Positions 7,713-14,019 of a DNA stretch of 21,069 bases are shown here, one piece after another. The notes under the pieces were generated by a model. It saw only the letters and a list, made by a program, of their open reading frames with translations, was not told the origin of the DNA and did not search any database. Each line of letters opens with the position of its first letter. The first letter of the stretch is position 1. Location of the stretch: contig CANQOE010000002.1 in assembly GCA_947625315.1 (NCBI GenBank), positions 1 through 21,069 on the forward strand, given 5' to 3'. This DNA comes from an uncultured Bacilli bacterium (lineage in GTDB: Bacteria > Bacillota_I > Bacilli_A > RF39 > UBA660). Position numbers and translations under genes: made by a program.

Positions 7713-8546
7713 ATGAAAATAACTAGATATATTAAAGAATGTTTAAAATTATTAAGGACAAAGGAAATCAAACCTATAATAATTACTAAAGATAATTCAG
7801 AATTATTGCTTGGAAAAGTAGCTTTAATAACAGGAGGCAGTTCAGGTATAGGTTTAGAAATTGCTAAAAAGTTTTTAAGTTGTGGTTGCAAAGTAGTTAT
7901 AAGCGGAACTAATGAAGAAAAAATGAAAAAAATTTGTAATGAGTTGAATAATAAAAATTTAAAATATATAGTTTTAAATGTTTTAGATGTAAAGAAAATG
8001 CCAAATAAAATTGCAAAAGTAGTAGATATGTTTGAGGAGAAAAGAATAGATATATTAGTTAATTCTGCAGGATTAGTTTCTAAAAGTAGTTTTTTTGATA
8101 TGACAGAAGAGGAATATGACAAAATTATGGATACTAATGCAAAAGGAACATTCTTTATGTCAAAATATGTAGGACAATATATGATAGATAATAAAATAAA
8201 AGGCCATATTTTGAATTTATCTTCTTCATCTTCTTTAAGACCAGCCTGGACACCATATCAGATATCCAAATGGGCTGTTAAAGGGTTAACACTTGGATTA
8301 GCCGATATTTTTATAAAACATGGAATAGTAGTTAATGCAATTGCTCCAGGTCCTACTGCAACTCCAATGCTAAATATGAAAGATGGGGATTCAATTGAAA
8401 TACCAGATAACCCATCTGGAAGATATGCAACTCCTATTGAAATAGCAAACTTAGCAGTTTTTATGGCTAGTAGCATGGGTGACTTAATTGTAGGCGATAC
8501 TTTTTATATTACTGGTGGAAGTGGCACAATAACTTATCATAATTAA
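7713..8546 (+). CDS. Short-chain dehydrogenase/reductase (classical SDR)
   Basis: The 277-residue protein has about 35 extra N-terminal residues, then a classical SDR domain: GKVALITGGSSGIG (TGGSSGIG, 40-47) for NAD(P), NSAG, a serine-rich strand ending in the catalytic Ser region (LNLSSSSS), Tyr182 and Lys186 in YQISK, and NAIAPGP. This is the FabG/PhaB-like branch, so a 3-oxoacyl-CoA reductase or a sugar ketoreductase are both possible. The AGGGGTG ribosome binding site is 6-12 bases upstream and the leader ORF stops just before it. The gene lies between two copies of the thiolase-end/leader repeat and has its own promoter, leader and attenuator. This looks like a later insertion into an older thiolase-leader-GtrC/GtrA order. 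Substrate unknown. Confidence 0.87.
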   Translation: MKITRYIKECLKLLRTKEIKPIIITKDNSELLLGKVALITGGSSGIGLEIAKKFLSCGCKVVISGTNEEKMKKICNELNNKNLKYIVLNVLDVKKMPNKIAKVVDMFEEKRIDILVNSAGLVSKSSFFDMTEEEYDKIMDTNAKGTFFMSKYVGQYMIDNKIKGHILNLSSSSSLRPAWTPYQISKWAVKGLTLGLADIFIKHGIVVNAIAPGPTATPMLNMKDGDSIEIPDNPSGRYATPIEIANLAVFMASSMGDLIVGDTFYITGGSGTITYHN

Positions 8547-8598
8547 TATTAAAAAAATTATAGTAAATTAAAAAATGTAACTTTTTAGTAAAAGGCAT

Positions 8599-8648
8599 AA
8601 TATAAAATTAGTTATTGCATTTATTATTTATTTTTCTAATAACCTTTA
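8599..8648 (+). pseudogene. Remnant of the 5' end of the GtrC-like/GtrA gene
   Basis: Bases 8599-8648 match 9169-9217, codons 9 to about 25 of the gene at 9145-11175, with a handful of differences and a one-base insertion. It has no start codon and runs directly into the thiolase remnant. The 52 bases before it (8547-8598), after the SDR stop, hold nothing I can identify. Confidence 0.8.
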
Positions 8649-8902
8649 GCAATTTCAGCCTTTGATATTACAGAACTAGGCCGAGAATACGAAGCAATAG
8701 AAATTTTAGAGAAAGCCGATAAATCAAAGTGGTGGTTCAATCGGATGTGAATATTTCTGTAGGAACAACTGGTGCTATAATGATATTGGGCCTTTATAAA
8801 TAAGTAACTAATCAAGTATGGAAATATCAAATAAATGCTATGATGTTAAATTTAGGTGGTGCAGCAACTACTAATTATTGTTTTATAATTGAAAAAAAAT
8901 AA
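8649..8902 (+). pseudogene. Decayed remnant of the thiolase 3' end
   Basis: This segment aligns with the thiolase from codon 324 to its stop (7199-7480). Short indels break the frame around the former GCGHP motif and leave in-frame stops, so it cannot encode a working product. The final LNLGG-ATTNYCFII stretch is still readable. It has no start or ribosome binding site. It is a leftover of the duplication that also copied the promoter and leader. Confidence 0.88.
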
Positions 8903-8922
8903 AAATGTTAAATTAAATTTTA

Positions 8923-8951
8923 TTGATATGTATAATAATTGATGATATAAT
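8923..8951 (+). promoter_or_regulatory. Sigma-A promoter of the second G8 leader
   Basis: TTGATA (8923-8928), 17 nt, TATAAT (8946-8951): both hexamers and the spacing are the same as in the twin promoter at 7501-7529, although three spacer bases or so differ. It would drive the GtrC-like/GtrA fusion and the genes after it. Confidence 0.75.
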
Positions 8952-8992
8952 ACAATGTATTAAAAGCATTTAATGGAAGGATTTGAAAAGTT

Positions 8993-9121
8993 ATGAGAAA
9001 GTTAACAACTAGTCAACTATGGGGGGGGCTTAGAAAAATAATTATTGAAATATTTATAATAGACGTGAAAAATTTGGTGAATAACCAAAATTTTTCACGT
9101 TTTATTATGCAAAATAATTGA
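8993..9121 (+). CDS. Leader ORF 2 (42 aa) spanning the G8 tract and attenuator hairpin
   Basis: ATG 8993, preceded by GGAAGGA, opens a 42-codon frame to TGA 9119-9121, with the same length and frame as leader ORF 1. It reads the G run as W-G-G-L and passes through the hairpin. Seven or nine G would again give TAA or TAG within five codons. Relative to copy 1 it has six amino-acid replacements and two silent changes, and no indel. The same caution applies: a translated leader is inferred, not shown. Confidence 0.45.
   Translation: MRKLTTSQLWGGLRKIIIEIFIIDVKNLVNNQNFSRFIMQNN
9001..9032 (+). promoter_or_regulatory. 32-nt G8 leader element, copy 2
   Basis: GTTAAC (9001-9006), five bases, GTCAAC (9012-9017), TAT, an eight-G run (9021-9028) and CTTA. 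It differs from copy 1 at two positions, one in the loop and one just before ATGG. The distance from GTTAAC to the first G is 20 nt, as in the other copies. Confidence 0.75.
9063..9106 (+). terminator. Terminator-like attenuator hairpin of leader 2
   Basis: CGTGAAAAATTTGGT (from 9064) pairs with ACCAAAATTTTTCACG (to 9099) across GAATA, followed by TTTTATTA. Compared with copy 1, two wobble pairs have become Watson-Crick pairs, so the stem is slightly stronger. It lies 39 bases before the GtrC-like/GtrA start. Confidence 0.68.
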
Positions 9122-9144
9122 TATAGTAGAAAGGAGAAATTTAA

Positions 9145-11175
9145 ATGAAAGAAAAATTGAAGAAAATTAATATAAAATTAGTTATTGCGGTTATTATTCA
9201 TTTTTTAATAACCTTTATTACAGATAGAAATATATTTGTCTTTTCAAAAATTAATATTCCTAATTATATTTTTTGTAAAATAATACTATTGTTTTTATTA
9301 ACATTATTATGGAAGTTTATGTTTAAATTATTTCAAAAAGATAAAAATGCTATTAGTTATTTTAAAAAATTCTTATTATATATTATTCCAATTTTTGTTT
9401 TATTACTTTTATGTTGGCCAGGTACTTGGACAGGTTCAGATGTAGATTTATTTTATTCTTATGCTATAGAAGGTAATTACTTATACTATCTTAATTATTT
9501 AACTTCCGTTTTTTATATGATATCCTATATGTTAATTCCAGTTGCTAGTGGTGCTATAGTTGTTTTAACCATAATTTTTGGAATAACATTTTCTTATATA
9601 TTAAAGAATCTCAATGATATTTATAAAAGTAAGATTACATATTTACTAATAATTCCTTTCTTTATGTTAAATACTTTATTTTTTACTTTTTATGCCAATA
9701 GACCTATTATGTTTGGAGTTACATATTTATTACTAATCAGTATTATTTTGATAGACAAAATAAAAAATAATTCTTTGACAAACAAGAAATTATTTGCTTT
9801 AATGATTTTAACAGGAATAACATCTTATTGGAGAAGTGAGAGTATTTACTTAATATTGGCAATACCTTTATTTATTTTTATAGTATATAAATTAAAAGTA
9901 AATTTAAAGAATATTGCTAAAATATTTGGCTTTACTATTCTAAGTTTTTCAGCTATTTCATTACCTCAAAAAATATATGAATATACTGTTGACTATGTTA
10001 CATTAACATCTAGAAATTCGGCTATATATATTTTACCTTTATCTTATATGTTAACAATGGACTTAAAAGGCGAGAATTTGGAAGAAGATTTGGCTAAAAT
10101 TGATAAAGTTATTGGAATAGAAGAAATGAAAGAATATCCTTCATTTAATGATACATATTGTATTTGGAAAAGTAATTGTAAAAAAACTGATTATACTAAA
10201 GAAGAATATAAAGAATTTCAAAAAGCTTATTTTGATGTAATACTCAATAATTTTCCTGAATTTTTAAAAACAAGAACATTAACTTTTATAGGTGCAAGTG
10301 GTTTATATAATAATACTTTTACAACCAAAAATTTATATGATGAAAATAATCAGATAATGTTTGAAAGAGAAGATACTAGACCATTTATTACTTATAAGAT
10401 ACGAAAGACTATTTATTCAGTTTTAGAAGGAAGATTTGATGAAGGACGTTCTATTCTTCCATATAGATTATTAAATAATTTATTAATACCTTTATTAATT
10501 ATTGGGGCATTATTTATATATTCAATTATCAAAAAGAAATTATTTTACTTTTTATTATCAGGAATGTTAATAGGTCATACTATGATAGTTTTCTTTACAG
10601 CCCCTGCTAATTATTCTATGTATTACTTTAATGTTTATTTGGTTGGATTAGTTATTGGAATTATATTTTTAATTGACTTTATTTATTATAAAAGAGAAAA
10701 GAAAAGTTATGTTTTAGAGTTATCTAAAAGCAAAAAAAAAACTAAGAAAGAACCTTCAAAGATAAAAAAACTAATAATTCAGGCTTTTAAATTCTTTGGA
10801 ATATCTGGAATAGGATGGTTAATTGACTTTACATCTTATACTATTATGACAAGTTTACTAAAAATAGATATTATGATTGCTAATATTATAAGTTCATTTT
10901 TTGGAATTACTTTTGTTTATTTAGTTTCAACTAGAAAGTTGTTTCAAAATAACAGTAAATATAATTTAAAAGTAAAATATGTTGCTTATATATTATATCA
11001 AATAGTATTTGTTTTATTAACATCTTATATAATGACTTTAATAAAGAAATATTTATTAGGGTTTGATATAAATTTTGTCATTAATTATGTTGATATTATA
11101 ACCAAAATAATAGTCACTCCATTTACTATGTTAATTAATTTTATAGTTATGAAAAATTTAATAGAGAGGATTTAG
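9145..11175 (+). CDS. GtrC-like polytopic membrane protein fused to a C-terminal GtrA domain
   Basis: The 676-residue protein has two parts. Residues 1 to about 520 are a multi-helix membrane region with an external-loop motif LLCWPGTWTGSDVDLFYSY, resembling large polytopic glycosyltransferases (from memory, DUF6020-type; I cannot confirm this). After a lysine-rich linker, residues about 545-676 are a GtrA domain: KFFGISGIGWLIDFTSYTIM and LINFIVMKNLIERI. GtrA proteins are thought to move polyprenyl-phosphate sugars across the membrane, and GtrC-like proteins then transfer the sugar outside. With the GT2 gene 4 bases downstream this makes a complete three-component branch-glycosylation set with two parts fused. 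The start has AAGGAG 8 nt upstream of ATG 9145. Expression would be under the second promoter and attenuator. The GtrA domain is confident; the catalytic role of the N-terminal part is inferred. Confidence 0.8.
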   Translation: MKEKLKKINIKLVIAVIIHFLITFITDRNIFVFSKINIPNYIFCKIILLFLLTLLWKFMFKLFQKDKNAISYFKKFLLYIIPIFVLLLLCWPGTWTGSDVDLFYSYAIEGNYLYYLNYLTSVFYMISYMLIPVASGAIVVLTIIFGITFSYILKNLNDIYKSKITYLLIIPFFMLNTLFFTFYANRPIMFGVTYLLLISIILIDKIKNNSLTNKKLFALMILTGITSYWRSESIYLILAIPLFIFIVYKLKVNLKNIAKIFGFTILSFSAISLPQKIYEYTVDYVTLTSRNSAIYILPLSYMLTMDLKGENLEEDLAKIDKVIGIEEMKEYPSFNDTYCIWKSNCKKTDYTKEEYKEFQKAYFDVILNNFPEFLKTRTLTFIGASGLYNNTFTTKNLYDENNQIMFEREDTRPFITYKIRKTIYSVLEGRFDEGRSILPYRLLNNLLIPLLIIGALFIYSIIKKKLFYFLLSGMLIGHTMIVFFTAPANYSMYYFNVYLVGLVIGIIFLIDFIYYKREKKSYVLELSKSKKKTKKEPSKIKKLIIQAFKFFGISGIGWLIDFTSYTIMTSLLKIDIMIANIISSFFGITFVYLVSTRKLFQNNSKYNLKVKYVAYILYQIVFVLLTSYIMTLIKKYLLGFDINFVINYVDIITKIIVTPFTMLINFIVMKNLIERI

Positions 11176-11179
11176 TTGT

Positions 11180-11977
11180 ATGAAAAAGATAATGGTTTTT
11201 ATACCAATGTATAATTGTGAAAAGCAAATAATTAGAGTTTTAAAACAATTTGATGAAGAAATTTTAAATTATATTGAAGAAATAGTAATAGTTAATAATC
11301 GAAGTACAGATGATGGAGAAAGAAAAGTTATTGAATTTAGTAAAAAGAATAAAATAGGTAAAAAATTAACTTTGCTTAGAAATAATGAAAATTATAATTT
11401 AGGTGGTTCTCATAAGGTAGCTTTTGATTATGCTATTAATAATAAATATGACTATTTAATAGTTTTACATGGTGATGACCAAGGAAGTATTCATGATTTA
11501 TTACCATTACTTAAAAATAAAGAATATGAAAATTATGATTCTTTACTTGGGTCAAGATTTTTAAAAGAATCTAAATTAAAAGGATATTCAAAATTTAGAA
11601 CTTTTGGGAATATTGTTTATAATTTTGCTTTTTCTATATTATTGGGAACTAAAATTAAAGATTTAGGTTCAGGATTAAATATGTATAAAGTTGAATCTTT
11701 AAAAAGTAAATATTATCTCAAATATCCAGATAAATTAACTTTTAATTGTTATATGCTACTTGCTATTAAATCGTATAATCAAAAAGTTAAATATTTTCCA
11801 ATAACTTGGAGAGAAGATGACCAAGTTTCGAATGTTAAAATGGTATCTCAAGCTTTTAAAACAATTATGATACCAATTAAATATTTGTTTAAAAGAACTA
11901 AATATTTAGAAAGTGAACATAGAGATAAAATAATAGATAATTATAGTGCTAATGTTATATATACTAATAAAAAATGA
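11180..11977 (+). CDS. Family 2 glycosyltransferase, GtrB/DPM1-like (polyprenyl-phosphate sugar synthase)
   Basis: The 265-residue GT-A protein begins IMVFIPMYNCEKQIIRVL, followed by IVIVNNRSTDDG and the metal-binding HGDDQGS (His97, Asp99, Asp100), then GSRF and DLGSGLNMYK, a set typical of polyprenyl-phosphate glucose/mannose synthases. No C-terminal membrane helices are visible, unlike classic GtrB but like soluble DPM1. It would load a sugar onto undecaprenyl phosphate for the GtrC/GtrA fusion encoded immediately upstream. The ribosome binding site GAGAGGA overlaps the end of that gene. Its stop is followed within 15 bases by the start of the third leader ORF, so leader 3 lies inside the same transcript unless an unseen promoter exists. 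Confidence 0.86.
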   Translation: MKKIMVFIPMYNCEKQIIRVLKQFDEEILNYIEEIVIVNNRSTDDGERKVIEFSKKNKIGKKLTLLRNNENYNLGGSHKVAFDYAINNKYDYLIVLHGDDQGSIHDLLPLLKNKEYENYDSLLGSRFLKESKLKGYSKFRTFGNIVYNFAFSILLGTKIKDLGSGLNMYKVESLKSKYYLKYPDKLTFNCYMLLAIKSYNQKVKYFPITWREDDQVSNVKMVSQAFKTIMIPIKYLFKRTKYLESEHRDKIIDNYSANVIYTNKK

Positions 11978-11992
11978 ATGAGGAGATTTTTC

Positions 11993-12169
11993 ATGAATAG
12001 ATATTTTAATGTTTCAATAAAGGTTAACAATTTGTCAACCATGGGGGGGGCTTATCAAAAAAATAATGTAATTGCTTTAATACAAAAAATTAAAAAAACA
12101 CTTAATTGTGTTTTTAATAACTATTTGAATATTATTTATATGAATGGAGTTTATTTTTCATATGAATAA
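11993..12169 (+). CDS. Leader ORF 3 (58 aa) spanning the third G8 element
   Basis: ATG 11993 has a good AGGAG (11981-11985) 7 nt upstream; an in-frame ATG at 11978 is possible but lies before this site. The frame runs 58 codons to TAA 12167-12169 and overlaps the start of the next gene by 8 nt, which suggests translational coupling. Outside the 32-nt element it has no similarity to leader ORFs 1 and 2, and the G run is read in a different phase (M-G-G-A). Still, seven or nine G would produce a stop about ten codons on or sooner, before the hairpin at 12094. At this base composition a 58-codon frame without stops is unlikely by chance (rough estimate well under 2%). Peptide function unknown. 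Confidence 0.5.
   Translation: MNRYFNVSIKVNNLSTMGGAYQKNNVIALIQKIKKTLNCVFNNYLNIIYMNGVYFSYE
12023..12054 (+). promoter_or_regulatory. 32-nt G8 leader element, copy 3
   Basis: GTTAAC (12023-12028), five bases, GTCAAC (12034-12039), CAT, an eight-G run (12043-12050) and CTTA. It differs from copy 1 at a single loop position, while the flanks are unrelated. This isolated conservation, read in another codon phase, argues for a function at the DNA or RNA level. A G before GTTAAC and the C after GTCAAC extend the stem to seven pairs with one mismatch. Confidence 0.75.
12092..12118 (+). terminator. Weak terminator-like hairpin in leader 3
   Basis: AAAAACAC (12094-12101) pairs perfectly with GTGTTTTT (12108-12115) across a TTAATT loop; the T run is part of the stem and is followed by AATAA. 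It lies 43 nt after the G run and 46 nt before the start of the acyltransferase gene. Being A/T-rich, it would be a leaky terminator at best. Confidence 0.45.
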
Positions 12170-13133
12170 GAAAATTCAAATTTTAAGAGCAATTGCAATT
12201 ATTGCTGTTCTAATAACTCATACTTACTATACATTAAATAAAGAAATAGAATTAATATTTTTTCCTATTTGTGGTTTTGGAGTTGGAATATTTTTGTTTT
12301 TATCTGGATATTTAACTAAAATTAATAAAAAAAGTTATAAAGAAACAATTTTAAAAAGATTAAAAAAACTCTTAATTCCTTATGTAATTTGGACTTTAGT
12401 ATTTAGTTTTGCGAGAAATAATCTTAACATAATTAAAAATTTGCTTTTGGCAGATGAACCAACTATCTTTTATTATATTTTTATATATATAGAATTAACA
12501 TTGTTAACACCTTTTATAGTAAAATTATTAAAATCAAAATATTGGATATTAGGATTTGTTATAACACCAATTTCTATACTTATTACTAATTATCTGTTCC
12601 CATTTGTTTTTTCAATAAATCTTGGATATTTCAAAAGTTTAAATTGTTTTCAATGGTTTATATTTTATTATTTGGGAATGATATTAGGAAGTTCGTTTAA
12701 AAAGATTAATATTTCAAATAAAAAATTAGTTATTTGTTACATAGTAACTTTAATTATTTCCTTTTTGGAAGGTTATATATCTTATAAGTATTTTCCAAAT
12801 GTAAATTTGCATGAATCTCCAATGAGATTTTCTATGATGATATATTCTATTGTTCTTTGCTTATTGTCATATAATTGGCTTAATAAAGGTGATATAAAGA
12901 AGATAAATAAATTTGAAAAATTATTAATAGTTGTTGGAAATTATTCATTTGGTATATACTTATCCCATCTTTTTATAAATCAAATTCTTACTTTTATATT
13001 TAAACATATTGGTTTACTTAATTATTATATTTTTCCTATTAATTTTTCTTTAGTTTTAATATTTTCTGTAATGGCAATATTTGTATTTAGAAAAATATTT
13101 GGTACAAAAATTGCAAGTTATATAGGATTTTAA
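12162..13133 (+). CDS. Membrane-bound acyltransferase, acyltransferase-3 family (copy 2)
   Basis: From ATG 12162 the protein has 323 residues and starts directly with KIQILRAIAIIAVLITHT, the family's first helix with Arg9 and the likely catalytic His20. VGIFLFLSGYLTK, IPYVIWTLVFSF and YYIFIYIELTLLTPF align closely with the product at 3909-4937, so the two are paralogues. ATG 12162 is preferred to ATG 12144 because GGAG (12146-12149) lies before it and the conserved helix needs no more N-terminus. The start overlaps leader ORF 3. Expected role: O-acylation of a sugar in the repeat unit or of the side branch. The acyl group and position are unknown. Confidence 0.88.
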   Translation: MNKKIQILRAIAIIAVLITHTYYTLNKEIELIFFPICGFGVGIFLFLSGYLTKINKKSYKETILKRLKKLLIPYVIWTLVFSFARNNLNIIKNLLLADEPTIFYYIFIYIELTLLTPFIVKLLKSKYWILGFVITPISILITNYLFPFVFSINLGYFKSLNCFQWFIFYYLGMILGSSFKKINISNKKLVICYIVTLIISFLEGYISYKYFPNVNLHESPMRFSMMIYSIVLCLLSYNWLNKGDIKKINKFEKLLIVVGNYSFGIYLSHLFINQILTFIFKHIGLLNYYIFPINFSLVLIFSVMAIFVFRKIFGTKIASYIGF

Positions 13134-13201
13134 TAGGAGTTTAAAGATAATTTTTTGATAAAAATAGTTGATGTCATTTAGACTTTGCAATTTTAAAAGT
13201 A

Positions 13202-13230
13202 TTGTATTGTATAAAATTTTATTATATAAT
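13202..13230 (+). promoter_or_regulatory. Candidate promoter of the nucleotidyltransferase operon
   Basis: TTGTAT (13202-13207), 17 nt, perfect TATAAT (13225-13230), in the 142-base gap after the second acyltransferase. A start near 13237 gives a 5' UTR of about 39 nt with GGAGG before ATG 13276. There is no G8 element here. Confidence 0.55.
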
Positions 13231-13275
13231 ATCATAGTTAAAAGTAATTATGGTTATCATTTTATGGAGGTAAAT

Positions 13276-14019
13276 ATGGACAAGAAAGTACATTTAGTTA
13301 TGCCAATGGGAGGAGCTGGTTCACGATTTTTTAAAAATGGATATGTTATACCTAAACCTTTGATTGAAATTAATGGAAAACCTTTTTTATATTGGTCAAC
13401 TATGTCTATAAAAAAATACATTGATTTAGAAGATATAACGTTTGTTATTCTTCAAGAGCATGTTGACAATTATGAAATTGATAAAGTTATTTTAAAATAT
13501 TTTCCAGATGCAAAGTTTGTTATATTAAAAGAAATGTTTAAAGAAGGACCAGTATTAACTTGTAAAGCCGGACTTTCAAATATTGATGATGACTTACCTA
13601 TTATTTTTAATGATTGTGACCATTACTTTAAATGTCAAAGTTTTAATGATTTTTGCAATAATGATGATAAAAATAAAATAGATGGTGCTTTATTAACTTT
13701 TGAAGCTAATGATTCTAAATATAGTTATGTAGAATTAGATTCTTTTGGAAATGCTAAAAGGACTATTGAAAAAGAAGTGATAAGTAACGATGCTATATGC
13801 GGCGCATATTATGTTCGTAATAAAAAAATATTTTTAGATAGTGTTAATGAATACATGGAAAATTGTAATTATAAAGAATATTTTGTAAGTGGTATATATA
13901 ATATAATGATAAAAAATAATTTAATCGTTAAAAACTTTAGAGTAGATTTTCATATTCCTTTTGGAACACCTGAAGAGTATGAGAGTGCTAAAGATAGACC
14001 AGAATTTGAGGAAGTATAA
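13276..14019 (+). CDS. Sugar-phosphate-type nucleotidyltransferase
   Basis: The 247-residue protein from ATG 13276 has the nucleotidyltransferase signature VMPMGGAGSRF (8-18) followed by GYVIPKPLIEINGKPF, and NDCDH (Asp113, Asp115) for metal binding. These enzymes activate a phosphorylated sugar or small alcohol as NDP/CDP-derivative; the substrate is not evident. GGAGG lies 5 bases before this ATG; an in-frame ATG at 13168 exists, but the 36 residues it would add are low-complexity and overlap the promoter. The stop shares a base with the next start (TAATG), so nucleotidyltransferase, kinase fusion and phosphatase form a tightly coupled three-gene unit, reminiscent of kinase/cytidylyltransferase/phosphatase sets (heptose, phosphocholine or phosphoramidate pathways). 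Confidence 0.83.
   Translation: MDKKVHLVMPMGGAGSRFFKNGYVIPKPLIEINGKPFLYWSTMSIKKYIDLEDITFVILQEHVDNYEIDKVILKYFPDAKFVILKEMFKEGPVLTCKAGLSNIDDDLPIIFNDCDHYFKCQSFNDFCNNDDKNKIDGALLTFEANDSKYSYVELDSFGNAKRTIEKEVISNDAICGAYYVRNKKIFLDSVNEYMENCNYKEYFVSGIYNIMIKNNLIVKNFRVDFHIPFGTPEEYESAKDRPEFEEV

Larger units (their letters stand above)
8649..9123 (+). repeat. Direct repeat, right (partly decayed) copy
   Basis: Counterpart of 7199-7701. The leader ORF part (8993-9121) differs from its twin at nine of 129 positions with no indel, while the thiolase part carries several indels. Together with the 8599-8648 scrap it accounts for most of the 598-base stretch between the SDR and the next gene. Confidence 0.88.

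Noticed and set aside
7628..8476. Minus-strand open frames opposite leader 1 and the SDR.
   Set aside because: They are shadows of the SDR, which has complete classical motifs on the + strand.
8636..8830. Minus-strand open frame in the repeat remnant.
   Set aside because: The sequence is explained by decayed copies of the GtrC/GtrA and thiolase genes on the + strand; no start signal is present.
7579..12054. The three G8 elements as a CRISPR-like or IS-end repeat.
   Set aside because: Spacing is irregular (1.4 and 3.0 kb), there are no spacers, no transposase and no target-site duplications; positions track gene starts instead.
13168..13275. In-frame N-terminal extension of the nucleotidyltransferase (ATG 13168).
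   Set aside because: It overlaps a good promoter (13202-13230), has no ribosome binding site, and the nucleotidyltransferase motif begins a few residues after ATG 13276, which has GGAGG at proper distance.
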